Shown here piece by piece: positions 51,152 through 60,261 of a stretch of DNA of 64,000 nt. Numbering within the stretch: position 1 is the first letter of the stretch; the number at the start of each line of letters is the position of its first letter. This DNA comes from Actinomycetes bacterium. Its GTDB lineage: Bacteria; Actinomycetota; Acidimicrobiia; Acidimicrobiales; Ilumatobacteraceae. The notes beneath the pieces were generated by a model. That model saw only the letters and a program-made list of their open reading frames with translations, was not told the origin of the DNA and made no database searches. The position numbers were made by a program, and so were the translations under genes. Location of the stretch: NCBI GenBank assembly GCA_025358125.1, contig JANYKS010000097.1, positions 124,001 to 188,000 on the forward strand. The letters are read 5' to 3'.

Positions 51152-52801
51152 TCAGCCGGCCTTCACTTCGACGAGGATGGACATCCATCCGCTGGCGCCG
51201 TTGGGGAATGGGTCGGCGCGTTCTTCGCTCTGGACGATGCCGTTGGCGTCGGTGGCCCTGACGGTGATCCGGTGGCGGCCGGGCGTTGCGCCCTCCCATG
51301 CCATCGACCACAGCCGCCAGGTGTCGGCGTTGAGCTCGTCGGCGAGCGTCGCTGCGCCAAATGGTCCGTCGTCGATCTGGACCTCGACCTTGGAGATGCC
51401 GACCGTCTGGGCCCAGGCGACGCCGCCGATGTTGACGGTGCCAGGGGCAACCTTGGCCAGCGTGCGGGGTGTGTCGATCCGGGACTGGGTTTTGATCGGA
51501 GCGAGTTTGTCCCAGCCGCGCTTGACCCAGTAGGCGTCGAAGGCATCGAACGTGGTGACCTCGAGCTCAGTGATCCACTTCGTTGCCGAGACGTAGCCGT
51601 AGATGCCGGACACGATGACGCGAGCTGGAAAGCCGTGCTCGAGCGGCAGCGGCTCGCCGTTCATCCCGATCGCCAGCAGTGCCGGGCGGCCATCGAGTGT
51701 CGCGATCGGAAACCCGGAGGTCCAGCCGTCCACCGAGCGACCGACGAGCTGGTCGGCCCTGGGGTCGACGCCCGCTTCGTCGAGCAGATCCTTCAGCGGG
51801 ACGCCGAGCCAGCGTGCGGTACCGGTCAGCGAACCGCCGACGGTATTGGAGACGCACGTCAATGTGATGTCTTGTTCGACCATCTTGCGTTTGAGCAGCT
51901 CGTCGAACGTGATCCGAATCTCCTTGTCGACCATGCCGTGGATCCGCAGTTCCCAGTTGTCCACGAGGATCTGGGGAACTTCGACTGCAGTGTCGATCCG
52001 ATAGAAGTCGGCGTTCGATGTATAGAAGTTGCTGACACCGACGACGTTGCTCGTCACGCCAGCGGGAGCCGCCGCAAGCGGCGCGGCCGGGCGTGGCAGT
52101 GACACGTTCCTTCGTGAGGATGCGGCGCTGAAACGTGTGCGCAGTGCACGGCCACCTGTTGCAGCTGCGGCTGCAATCACTGCAACACCGGCACTGGAGA
52201 ACAGGAACTTCCGGCGGCTGCCGGCGCTGTCGAACAGGGAGCCGGCGGCCACCGGTTCGGGGATGCCTTGCGGCTCGTCGCCAACGACTGGCACCTGCAC
52301 GGTCTCGGCGTCGGTCTCTGTCGTTGTCTTCGTTCCGGTGACGACCATCGACCTCGGTGGCGCAGCCCTGAGCATCAACCACAGCGTTGCGATCCCGCCG
52401 GCGCCGGCCGCCAGACTCGGGATGATGGCGCCGGGCGTCGCGCCGACCGGTTGCTGCGAGCCCCAGATACCGACGACCGCGAAAGCTGCGAAGCCGCCCA
52501 TCGAGACGAGCGGGCGGCGGCGGGCGATGACCCCGAGCACGGCGGCGAAGATGACACTGGCGACGAGGATGCCGACGACCAGGGCGAGCTTGTCGTTGGT
52601 ACCGAACTTCTCGACTCCGAAGTCCTTGACCGAGCGGGGCACCCGGTCGATGATTCCGGTCGCAACGCCGACGACCGGTGACTGCCATGTACTGGAGAAG
52701 CTGCCGACCAGTTCGCCGATGGCGATCGCAACGGCCCCGGCGAGGATGCCACTGAACATCGCGGCTGACCGTGAAATGTCGTGGCTGTTGGTCGGCTTCA
52801 T
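51152..52801 (-). CDS. Membrane-bound molybdopterin oxidoreductase, sulfite-oxidase fold
   Basis: 549 residues from ATG 52801. About four N-terminal helices (within residues 12-146), then a twin-arginine-like SRRKFLFSSAG (195-205), then the Mo-cofactor domain with the Mo-ligand Cys316 in TCVSNTVGG and a C-terminal Ig-like dimerisation domain. This layout matches actinobacterial proteins that accompany SigK-controlled fasciclins. The electron donor is unknown; sulfite or methionine sulfoxide chemistry is possible. The fasciclin gene follows by 121 bases on the same strand. Confidence 0.85.
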   Translation of the reverse strand: MKPTNSHDISRSAAMFSGILAGAVAIAIGELVGSFSSTWQSPVVGVATGIIDRVPRSVKDFGVEKFGTNDKLALVVGILVASVIFAAVLGVIARRRPLVSMGGFAAFAVVGIWGSQQPVGATPGAIIPSLAAGAGGIATLWLMLRAAPPRSMVVTGTKTTTETDAETVQVPVVGDEPQGIPEPVAAGSLFDSAGSRRKFLFSSAGVAVIAAAAATGGRALRTRFSAASSRRNVSLPRPAAPLAAAPAGVTSNVVGVSNFYTSNADFYRIDTAVEVPQILVDNWELRIHGMVDKEIRITFDELLKRKMVEQDITLTCVSNTVGGSLTGTARWLGVPLKDLLDEAGVDPRADQLVGRSVDGWTSGFPIATLDGRPALLAIGMNGEPLPLEHGFPARVIVSGIYGYVSATKWITELEVTTFDAFDAYWVKRGWDKLAPIKTQSRIDTPRTLAKVAPGTVNIGGVAWAQTVGISKVEVQIDDGPFGAATLADELNADTWRLWSMAWEGATPGRHRITVRATDANGIVQSEERADPFPNGASGWMSILVEVKAG

Positions 52802-52928
52802 GCACAGTGTTCGGAGCCCTCGGGCGAGGTGTATTGATAAACGAAGAATGATGAAAGTCACTCATCCCGGCGCGTTGGCGCTCCGTATACCTGGGTTGCG
52901 TCGGTGTCGCGGCAGTATCGTCACGGCC

Positions 52929-53516
52929 ATGCGAGCCGTGGTCGTGCTGACCCACCCCAGCGAGACCAGCTTCACGAGCGCGACATGCGCGGCCGCGATA
53001 CGCGGACTCGAGCGAGGCGGACACGACGTGACTCTCCTCGATCTCTACTCGATCGGTTTCCAGCCGGCGATGACGAACGAGGAACACCACGCGTATCACG
53101 GCGATGAGCCCGTGGTCGATCCACTCGTCGCCGAATCGGTGGCCGCAGTCCGGCGGGCCGAGCTGTTGGTGTTCGTCTACCCCACGTGGTGGAGCGGGCT
53201 GCCGGCGATGCTCAAGGGCTGGCTCGAAAAGACGATGGTTCCCGGTGTCGCGTTCGTGTTCGACGACGACGACAAGGTCCGTCCGGGTCTGCAGAACGTG
53301 CGCCACATCGTCGGCATCACGAGTTACGGCTCGCCCCGACCGTACGTGAAACTGATCAACGACAACGGACGCCGGATCCTGCTTCGTGCTCTCCGGCTGA
53401 ACACCGGCTGGCGGACGCGGCGCACCTGGCTCCCCTTCTACGCGATCGATGGATCGACTGCGCACGAGCGCGAGCGATTCATCCGGGATGTCGAGAGGCG
53501 GATGGCGACGCTGTGA
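52929..53516 (+). CDS. NAD(P)H quinone oxidoreductase, flavodoxin-like fold (copy A)
   Basis: 195 residues, beginning MRAVVVLTHPSETSF, with LLVFVYPTWWSGLPAMLKGWLEK, the KefF/MdaB/NQO-type FMN or FAD fold. It is 45 percent or so like the next gene by eye, so the pair is a tandem duplication. It reduces quinones or similar acceptors. ATG 52929. Confidence 0.85.
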   Translation: MRAVVVLTHPSETSFTSATCAAAIRGLERGGHDVTLLDLYSIGFQPAMTNEEHHAYHGDEPVVDPLVAESVAAVRRAELLVFVYPTWWSGLPAMLKGWLEKTMVPGVAFVFDDDDKVRPGLQNVRHIVGITSYGSPRPYVKLINDNGRRILLRALRLNTGWRTRRTWLPFYAIDGSTAHERERFIRDVERRMATL

Positions 53517-54097
53517 GGACCTTGGTCGTGTTCTGTCACCCTGAGCAGAACTCGTTTGCGGCAGCGGTGCGCGATGCGGCCTTGACCGGCCTGCGCAACG
53601 GCGGTCATGACATCCGCCTGACCGACCTCTACGCCGAAGGTTTCGACCCGGTGTTCTCGGCGGTCGAGCATGCCGGCCATCTCGCTGACCCATCGACCAA
53701 ACCGGCGATCGCCGAGCACGTCGAGAACCTGCGCTGGTGCGAATCGCTCGTGCTCGTCTACCCCACATGGTGGGCGGGGCAACCGGCGATGCTCAAGGGC
53801 TGGATCGACCGAGTGTGGATCAACGGCGTCGCGTGGGAGTTGCCCGGTGGAGCCGATCGGATCAAGCCGCTGCTGCGCAACGTCGGCCGGATCACCGTTG
53901 CCACGACCCACGGTTCGTCGAAGTTCGTCAATGCCCTCGAGGGCGAAGCCGGCAAGCGAACGGTGACCCGCGCCCTGCGAGCGTTGTGCAGACGCACATG
54001 CCGCACCCGGTGGATCGCGTTCTACGGCATCGACACAGCCACCGCGGTTCAGCGGCAGCGGTTCCTCCGCCGGGTTACGCGTCGGCTCGAGAAATAG
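53513..54097 (+). CDS. NAD(P)H quinone oxidoreductase, flavodoxin-like fold (copy B)
   Basis: 194 residues from GTG 53513 (GTGA overlap with copy A). MRTLVVFCHPEQNSF at the start, VLVYPTWWAGQPAMLKGWID in the middle. Two coupled paralogues may form a heterodimer. Its 3' end overlaps the convergent psuG gene by 23 bases. Confidence 0.85.
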   Translation: MRTLVVFCHPEQNSFAAAVRDAALTGLRNGGHDIRLTDLYAEGFDPVFSAVEHAGHLADPSTKPAIAEHVENLRWCESLVLVYPTWWAGQPAMLKGWIDRVWINGVAWELPGGADRIKPLLRNVGRITVATTHGSSKFVNALEGEAGKRTVTRALRALCRRTCRTRWIAFYGIDTATAVQRQRFLRRVTRRLEK

Positions 54098-54983
54098 CGA
54101 CGGCAACCTCGGCCGCGACGCGGGCATTGTTCTCGGCCAGAGCAAGGTTGGCGGGAATGCTCCGCCCGCCCGTCGCCTCGGCAATCCGGCCGAGTACGAA
54201 CGGCGTGACCGCCGCGCCCGAGATTCCCGCGCCGTCGCAGTCGGACAGCGCGCGACGCAGGATCTCGTCGAGCATCGTCGGGTCGAGTTCGTCCTGGGCG
54301 GGGATCGGCGCCGTCAGCAGGACGCCGCTGTCGGGTCGACTACGGGCGTTGAAGATCGCTGCAACCTCGGCGCCGGCTTCGACGCGATGGGCGACGCGAA
54401 GGCCAGAGCTGCGGGTGTAGAACGCCGGGAACCAATCGTGTTGCCAACCGAGCACAGGCACACCGACCGTCTCGAGGTATTCGAGCGTCCTGGCGAGATC
54501 GAGGAACGCCTTGGCCCCCGCGCAGACGGTGATCACCGGATGATGGGCGAGCGCATCGAGATCCGCTGAGATGTCACCGGTGATCTCGGCGCCGCGGTGC
54601 ACGCCGCCGATGCCTCCCGTTGCGAAGACACGGACTCCGGCCGCGGCCGCCAATGCCACCGAGGCCGATACGGTCGTCGCCCCGAACGGCCACGCCTGGC
54701 CGATCGCTACGGCGAGATCCCGCTCGGCAGCCTTGCGTCCTCGACCAAGAATCCGACCGTGCTCGGCATCGTCGAGACCGACGCGTGGCACGCCATCGAG
54801 TACAGCCGTCACGGCCGGCACGGCGCCACCCGCGCGGACGGCGGCGACGCACCGATCCAGCGCTTCCGCGTTGAACGGCGACGCCAAGCCGAGGTTGGAA
54901 AAGATGGTCGACTCCATCGCGACGACCGGTCGGCCAGAGCCGACCGCTGCAAGGACCTCGGGCGACAGGGCTGGTTCGAGCAT
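54075..54983 (-). CDS. psuG: Pseudouridine-5'-phosphate glycosidase
   Basis: 302 residues. PVVAMESTIFSNLGL, PAVTAVLDGVPRVGL, FATGGIGGVHRGAEITGD, VCAGAKAFLD and LALAENNARVAAEVA fit PsuG, which splits pseudouridine 5'-phosphate to uracil and ribose 5-phosphate. No PsuK kinase is next to it. The stop lies within the neighbouring convergent gene. Confidence 0.92.
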   Translation of the reverse strand: MLEPALSPEVLAAVGSGRPVVAMESTIFSNLGLASPFNAEALDRCVAAVRAGGAVPAVTAVLDGVPRVGLDDAEHGRILGRGRKAAERDLAVAIGQAWPFGATTVSASVALAAAAGVRVFATGGIGGVHRGAEITGDISADLDALAHHPVITVCAGAKAFLDLARTLEYLETVGVPVLGWQHDWFPAFYTRSSGLRVAHRVEAGAEVAAIFNARSRPDSGVLLTAPIPAQDELDPTMLDEILRRALSDCDGAGISGAAVTPFVLGRIAEATGGRSIPANLALAENNARVAAEVAVAISRADA

Positions 54984-55043
54984 CCGTCAAGTGTGCCAGC
55001 GCGTCTCACCGACGCGGGCCGACTCTGACGCAATCCACAGCTG

Positions 55044-55781
55044 TTACGAAGGCACGCCCTTGACGACGACGGGCTGGGTAGAACTGATCACGCCACCTCC
55101 GGCTTCGTCGGTGATGGCGAGCAGGGTGACCTTGCCGTGCACGCTGAAGCCCGCCGTTTTCGGGTCGGATCCGAGGATACCGAGCGAGATCAGCTCGCCG
55201 TCAATCTGTCCCCACAGCTGATACGTCCGCGACGGATCGAGCCTGGGGAGACTGTCGGCGAGCAGGTAGCCGTTGCCCTCCGGATCGACGACTGCCCTCA
55301 CCTTCAGACTCGACTCGTTGACGGAGGTCATCTGCGCCTGGACCGACTTCGGGTTGGCGAAGGCTGCTGCAACCGCGCGTTCGATGGGCGCGCTCATCGA
55401 GGCGTCGCTGTTATTGCTGGCGACCCGAACCGCCACGAACGCGATCAATGCTGCTGCTGCCGTGGCAAGGGCCCACGAACCGGCCGTTCGCCCCCACGAG
55501 CGACGACGCGACGAGCGCATCGGCAGCACCCGACCGAGAACCGATTCGGGTGCGCTCTCACTGCCCTCGAGTGAACCCGCAATCTTGTCCCAGAGGCCAT
55601 CGGGTGCGTCCATCCCGGACCAGGCAAGCATCGTCGCTACTTCACGGTGTTGTTGGACCTCGGCCCTGGCGCGGGGGCTCGTTGCGAGGTACTCCTCGAC
55701 GGCACGCCGTTCGTCGTCGTCGACGGCGTCGAGCGCGTAGACACCGAGCAGGTCGTCCATCTCGAACGGGTTGGTTGCCAT
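55044..55781 (-). CDS. rskA: Anti-sigma-K factor RskA
   Basis: 245 residues from ATG 55781 (a GTG at 55784 is possible). N-terminal anti-sigma region (LLGVYALDAVDDDERRAVEEYL), one membrane helix (about 113-135, TAGSWALATAAAALIAFVAV), then an extracytoplasmic RskA domain ending AGGGVISSTQPVVVKG. It holds SigK at the membrane until a signal, in mycobacteria a redox one, leads to its proteolysis. It shares one base with the sigK stop. Confidence 0.9.
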   Translation of the reverse strand: MATNPFEMDDLLGVYALDAVDDDERRAVEEYLATSPRARAEVQQHREVATMLAWSGMDAPDGLWDKIAGSLEGSESAPESVLGRVLPMRSSRRRSWGRTAGSWALATAAAALIAFVAVRVASNNSDASMSAPIERAVAAAFANPKSVQAQMTSVNESSLKVRAVVDPEGNGYLLADSLPRLDPSRTYQLWGQIDGELISLGILGSDPKTAGFSVHGKVTLLAITDEAGGGVISSTQPVVVKGVPS

Positions 55782-56407
55782 CACTGATCTCCCAACGTGA
55801 CGCCTGATGCTTGCAAGTTGGTTCGCAACCGCTTGAGACCGACCCGGATACGGCTCTTGACCGTACCCTCGGCCTCGCCGAGTTGTTGTGCCACCTCACG
55901 ATAGGTCAGACCACCAAAATACGCCAGCTCTATCGCCACCCGTTCACCTTCTTGAAGATCCGCCAATGCGTCGCGGACCTGCGATGCGAGGGTGAGATCC
56001 CAGACCTCACGATCAACGTCGTAGCCGGCGTCGGCCGTGAGATGGGCCTCGCGGTCCTCACGGCGGCGGCGTGCCGTGTTCGAGCGCAGCGAGTCCACCG
56101 CGCGGCCATGGGAATGCGACAGCAGGAAGCTGCGCAACGAGCCCCGATCAGGATCGAAGCGATCCGGCTCGTTCCACAACCGCAAGAAGACCTCCTGCAC
56201 GATCTCCTCGGCCTGGGCATGATCACCGAGTAGGCGTTTGGCGAGGCCGAAAACTGCGCCAGCATGGCGCCGATACGCCTCACCCAGGGCACTCTGGTTG
56301 TATCTGCCGATCGCGACCACCATCGAGGCGTCGGAGGCATCGCTCCAGTCATCTCTCACATCTGATGTTCGAAGCGGGCGATGCCGTGGATGAAATTCGT
56401 CTGTCAT
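55781..56407 (-). CDS. sigK: ECF sigma factor SigK
   Basis: 208 residues. Region 2 with GDHAQAEEIVQEVFLRLW and region 4 with IELAYFGGLTYREVAQQLGEAEGTVKSRI. Together with rskA it forms the standard sigma/anti-sigma pair; the target set in mycobacteria includes fasciclin lipoproteins, matching 49795-51030. The ATG overlaps the stop of the upstream methyltransferase gene, so it lacks an own promoter close by. Confidence 0.9.
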   Translation of the reverse strand: MTDEFHPRHRPLRTSDVRDDWSDASDASMVVAIGRYNQSALGEAYRRHAGAVFGLAKRLLGDHAQAEEIVQEVFLRLWNEPDRFDPDRGSLRSFLLSHSHGRAVDSLRSNTARRRREDREAHLTADAGYDVDREVWDLTLASQVRDALADLQEGERVAIELAYFGGLTYREVAQQLGEAEGTVKSRIRVGLKRLRTNLQASGVTLGDQ

Positions 56408-57549
56408 CGTTCGTGACCATCGATCTGAGTTGGGTCGCGGTCGAACCGGGTGACTGCCTCGACGTGGGACGTGTTCGGGAAGACGTCGATCACCTCAGTA
56501 CCGCGATGCACATAGCCGAGCGCGACGAGCAGTCGAGCATCGCGTGCCAACGAACCTGCGTCGCAGCTCACGAGCACGATCCGCGCGGCGTGAGTGGCGG
56601 CGAGCACCGCCGCCGCCTTGTCGAGCCCGTTTCGGGCGGGATCGGCAATGACGAGTTGTGCCCGGATCGGCGCCCAGTCCTCAACTTTGGCCTCGACGAC
56701 GTCGGCTGGAAGGCCGGCGAGGTTGACGCGGGCGTCGGCGCAGGCCGAAGGTGACGCCTCGACGAGCACGATCCGTTGCGCCCCGGCGGCGACGGTGGCG
56801 GCGAACAGCCCGACGCCACCGTACGCGTCGATGACCGTGCTCGTGGTCATATCGATCCCATCGGCAGCCCTCGCGACCGCTTGGACGAGCAGTTCCGCGG
56901 CCCCCGGGGACGACTGGAAGAACGATTCGGCCGATACCCGAAAGATATGCCCGGCGACCATCTCGGTGATCGCTGATCCGACGGCAGCGGACCGCGCGTC
57001 GCCGCTGACCGCGACCCTGATCGTCAGCTCGTCGAGGCCATCGGATCGGACCGTCGCCAGCATGCTGTTGACCAGCGGGTGGGCGACCAGACAGTTGTCG
57101 ATGATGACCAGATCGTGCGAACGGCGCGACCGGAACCCGACCCGACCGTCGGGCACAGCCCCGACACGGACCGTCGTGCGGTAACCCCAAGGCTGCACCG
57201 AGCCACCGCCGACAACCACCGGGCTGTCGAGCCGACCCGTGCGCTCCAACGCTTCGCGGACGATGCCCACCTTGAGCGCCAACTGGGCAGACGGCTCGAT
57301 GTGCTGCCAGTCGCAGCCGCCACAGCCCCGATGCCAGGCCTCGCACGGGGGGACCACCCGATCTTTCGAGGCGACAACGACATCGACCACATCGGCCGTC
57401 GCGAAGTCCTTCTTCGAGCTTCGCATTTGCACGACCACGGTCTCGCCGGCGAGCGCACCGGTGACGAACACGACACGCCCGCCGACTTCGCGCGCGAGCG
57501 CCGCGCCACCGACGACCATGTGCGAAGTGTGCAGCTCGACGGTTTCCAC
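56404..57549 (-). CDS. TrmA/RumA-family RNA methyltransferase
   Basis: 381 residues from GTG 57549 (the longer frame to 57618 would overlap rpe). An iron-sulfur Cys set in PPCEAWHRGCGGCDW, SAM site DAYGGVGLFAATVA, and the catalytic Cys in LVSCDAGSLARDARLL. Such enzymes make 5-methyluridine in tRNA or rRNA. The TRAM domain is only weakly seen at the N-terminus. It is divergent from rpe and leads into sigK. Confidence 0.87.
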   Translation of the reverse strand: METVELHTSHMVVGGAALAREVGGRVVFVTGALAGETVVVQMRSSKKDFATADVVDVVVASKDRVVPPCEAWHRGCGGCDWQHIEPSAQLALKVGIVREALERTGRLDSPVVVGGGSVQPWGYRTTVRVGAVPDGRVGFRSRRSHDLVIIDNCLVAHPLVNSMLATVRSDGLDELTIRVAVSGDARSAAVGSAITEMVAGHIFRVSAESFFQSSPGAAELLVQAVARAADGIDMTTSTVIDAYGGVGLFAATVAAGAQRIVLVEASPSACADARVNLAGLPADVVEAKVEDWAPIRAQLVIADPARNGLDKAAAVLAATHAARIVLVSCDAGSLARDARLLVALGYVHRGTEVIDVFPNTSHVEAVTRFDRDPTQIDGHER

Positions 57550-57605
57550 CGCATCGATGGTACGCGGTTCACGAGCGCGCCGGCTGTTCTGTAGCGTGAT
57601 AGCCG

Positions 57606-58292
57606 ATGCCCCGGCCAATCGAAATCGCCCCTTCAGTCCTGCCTGTCGACTTCTCCAAACTCGGAGAGGAAATCGCCGCGCTCGAGGCCGCTGGAGTTGA
57701 CCGGATCCAGTTCGATGTCATGGACGGCCAATTCGTCCCGAACCTGACGTTCGGTCCGGATGTCATTGCGAGTGTGCGCCGCCATACCTCGCTGCCGTTC
57801 GAAGCCCACCTCATGGTGCTCACCCCAGATCTCCTCGCAGCCGAATACATCAAGGCCGGCTGCCAGCGGCTGATCGTGCATGCAGAGGCGTGCACCCATC
57901 TGCACCGCACGCTCGCCAACATCCGATCGCTCGGCGCCACGGCCGCCGTCGCGCTCAATCCCGCCACGCCGGCGGATGCCGTTGCGCACGTGCTCGACCT
58001 CGTCGACCTCGTCCTGATCATGACGGTGAATCCTGGTTTCGGTGGTCAGTCCTACATCGCGACGATGGAACCCAAGATCCGCGAGGTGCGGGCGATGATC
58101 GACGCGGCCGGCCTCGCCGAATCGGTCGACGTCGAAGTCGACGGAGGAATCGGGCCGAACACGGTCGCCGGCGCCGCAGCCGCCGGAGCGAATGTACTCG
58201 TCGCCGGCAGCGCGCTGTTCCGCGATCCGCAAGGGCTCGCTCATGCCGTCGCCGATCTTCGTGCCCGCGCGATGGCGGCCTTCGCCAACTGA
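57606..58292 (+). CDS. rpe: Ribulose-phosphate 3-epimerase
   Basis: 228 residues of TIM-barrel Rpe: IAPSVLPVDFSKLGEEI, QFDVMDGQFVPNLTFGP, EAHLMV, TVNPGFGGQSYI and EVDGGIGPNTV, all metal- and phosphate-binding parts present. Interconverts ribulose 5-phosphate and xylulose 5-phosphate. Confidence 0.97.
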   Translation: MPRPIEIAPSVLPVDFSKLGEEIAALEAAGVDRIQFDVMDGQFVPNLTFGPDVIASVRRHTSLPFEAHLMVLTPDLLAAEYIKAGCQRLIVHAEACTHLHRTLANIRSLGATAAVALNPATPADAVAHVLDLVDLVLIMTVNPGFGGQSYIATMEPKIREVRAMIDAAGLAESVDVEVDGGIGPNTVAGAAAAGANVLVAGSALFRDPQGLAHAVADLRARAMAAFAN

Positions 58293-58383
58293 CCGACGAC
58301 GCCCTGAGACCCGGCGGCGAACCAACGGATGGTCGACAACCGCGTGCGGCCAATAACACCTTGCAGCAGGTAACACCTGGGGC

Positions 58384-58881
58384 TCAGTGACGCTTGACTC
58401 CGCCGTACTTCATCCTGGTGTCGGCCATCGAGGCCGGCCGCGCGTCGTCACGATTGATCGATGCGTCGATGACCTCGCCGACGAAGAGCGTGTGAGTGCC
58501 GAGGTCGAGGCTGTGACGCACAGCGCAATCCATCCAGGCCAATGCCTCCTCGAACACCGGCGCACCGCTGGACGCGCTGCGCACGGCACGGCCGTTGAGG
58601 GTGACCCCGTCGTCGGCTGCCGGCTTGGAGAACTTCACGAAGACCCGAGTGTCGTCGGCGTCCCAGAGGTTCACGGTGAACGAGCCTCCTTGGGAGATCA
58701 GGCGATGAGTCACCGAGGTGTTGTCGACGCCGATGCCGATCAACACCGGCTCCATCGAAAGTTGGGTGATCCAACTCGTCGTCATCGCGTTGCGCTCGGC
58801 GCCCGCCCGCGAACCGACAAGAGCGAGTGCATTCGGAATCTTCCAGGTGATCTTGTTCACCAGTTCGTCGTCGAGTGCCAT
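58384..58881 (-). CDS. Flavin reductase-like, FMN-binding split-barrel protein
   Basis: 165 residues: NALALVGSRAGAERNAMTTS, GGSFTVNLWDADDTRVFVKF and a C-terminal DTRMKYGGVKRH. The family supplies reduced flavin to two-component monooxygenases (HsaB, HpaC) or acts on its own. It is convergent with rpe. It could serve the LLM enzymes in this window, but it is 37 kb away. Confidence 0.82.
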   Translation of the reverse strand: MALDDELVNKITWKIPNALALVGSRAGAERNAMTTSWITQLSMEPVLIGIGVDNTSVTHRLISQGGSFTVNLWDADDTRVFVKFSKPAADDGVTLNGRAVRSASSGAPVFEEALAWMDCAVRHSLDLGTHTLFVGEVIDASINRDDARPASMADTRMKYGGVKRH

Positions 58882-58943
58882 GGGATGGAGGCTAGCTCCA
58901 CTTGCATTGGGGTTCGGGGGACGCCGTCGGGCATGATGATGAG

Positions 58944-59390
58944 ATGCCGGCGCAGATCGTGCAGCGCAACTTCGACACGTACCTGATCTCGACCGATCCC
59001 GCCCGGCTCGACATCAGGGAAGTGCATCGCTTCTTGTCAACTGAGGCGTACTGGGCGATTGGTCGTCCGCTCGCGGTGCAGGAGCGTGCGATCGAGCACA
59101 GCCATCTCGTCGCCGGCGCCTACAGCGCAGAGGGCGAGCAAGTCGGATTTGCCCGGATGGTCACCGATCTCGCGACCTATGCGTGGTTGTGCGACGTCTA
59201 TGTTCTTGCGGACCACCGCGGCGGTCTGGGGACGGCTCTGGTGCAGACCGTCGTCGAGCATCCCGATGTTGTCGGGATCAGGTGGCAGTTCCTCGCTACC
59301 CGCGATGCGCATCGTCTGTATGCCAAGTTCGGCTTCGCCGGTCTGGACGAGCCAGCCCGATGGATGGCGCGTCAAAGTCCTGCAGGCTGA
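58944..59390 (+). CDS. GNAT acetyltransferase
   Basis: 148 residues, with VGFARMVTDLATYAWLCDVYV and the acetyl-CoA loop DHRGGLGTALVQTVV, then LATRDAHRLYAKFGF. A stand-alone small-molecule or protein acetyltransferase; substrate unknown. Confidence 0.85.
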   Translation: MPAQIVQRNFDTYLISTDPARLDIREVHRFLSTEAYWAIGRPLAVQERAIEHSHLVAGAYSAEGEQVGFARMVTDLATYAWLCDVYVLADHRGGLGTALVQTVVEHPDVVGIRWQFLATRDAHRLYAKFGFAGLDEPARWMARQSPAG

Positions 59391-59427
59391 CCACCTGCAG
59401 GCTGACGACCTGTCGCGGTCACGTTGC

Positions 59428-60222
59428 TCAGAACAGATCGTGGCGGCGGTCTCGCCTCGCCGACGCGACCGGTGCTCCCTCCGCTGCGCGGCGCACGGAG
59501 ACCAAGATCGCCGCGAACAGCCAGCGGATCAACACGATCGCGAGCACGATCCCGATCGCGATCGCGAGCGGTCCGAGAAAGGCGAGCACGATCTTGCTCT
59601 TGGCGGTCCGCAGACCGGTGAAGATGCTCGCGTCGAGCGGGGTGCCGTCGACGTTCAATGTCCGTACCGGGTCCTCGATCGCGGGGCACTCGCGGTGCTT
59701 CTCGGTCAACCCGATCACGGCATTGCCGCCGAACAACAGTTTGCTCTCACGAACTTTCGACGACAACGCCACGTTCGTAGCGAGCGGCACGGCACCGACG
59801 AGATAACGCCCGTTCGTCGTGAGGAACTGAGTCTCGTCGTCGTAGCGGATGTCGACCAGCCCCGAGACGATGAAGCCGTCAGCGCTCCCCGCTCGGATCC
59901 GCTCGACGTTGTAGCGCGCCGTCTGGAAATCCTTGGCTACGAGGGTGCCGACGAACACCACCGAAGCGATCGGCGGCGTTTCGCAACCGATCGGGATCTG
60001 CAGCAGCGGCGCCGACGGGGCAGCGTTTGGCAGTGCTACTGCGGCCCCGCTGTCGGTCTGGACCACGTCTGCCAAGGTGGTGGAGGTGTCGGGGGTCGTC
60101 GTCGCCGAGGGGTCACTCGCGGGCGGCTGTTCCGGCGGGATCGTTGCCCTCGCCGCGAGCGGAGCCACGAACAGCGTGGCCAGCAACAGAGCGGTCGCGA
60201 CGAGCCGTTTCATCCAGCCCAA
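59428..60222 (-). CDS. Secreted/membrane hypothetical protein
   Basis: 264 residues (start at 60222, or at the second Met at 60213). Signal peptide (KRLVATALLLATLFVAPLAARA), Pro/Thr/Ser linker, an extracytoplasmic domain with two Cys (GCETPP and HRECPA), and one C-terminal membrane helix (about 214-238) with a basic tail. The extracytoplasmic TIMP-like look is a guess. No family recognised. Confidence 0.6.
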   Translation of the reverse strand: MGWMKRLVATALLLATLFVAPLAARATIPPEQPPASDPSATTTPDTSTTLADVVQTDSGAAVALPNAAPSAPLLQIPIGCETPPIASVVFVGTLVAKDFQTARYNVERIRAGSADGFIVSGLVDIRYDDETQFLTTNGRYLVGAVPLATNVALSSKVRESKLLFGGNAVIGLTEKHRECPAIEDPVRTLNVDGTPLDASIFTGLRTAKSKIVLAFLGPLAIAIGIVLAIVLIRWLFAAILVSVRRAAEGAPVASARRDRRHDLF

Positions 60223-60261
60223 ACTACTTGCGCCAGAGCGGGGCGGGCGGTCACGGTGGCG

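Noticed and set aside
51031-52930. Shared AACCCAGG upstream of fasciclin and Mo-enzyme genes as a SigK promoter
   Set aside because: Only eight bases, different spacing to the starts, and no match to the SigK consensus I know.
51567-53768. 733-codon open frame on the minus strand
   Set aside because: Arg-rich shadow of the Mo oxidoreductase and the divergent quinone reductase; no recognisable domain.
58293-58383. TAACACCT duplicated near the flavin reductase end as a regulatory site
   Set aside because: It lies between two convergent gene ends, where an operator would have no promoter to act on.
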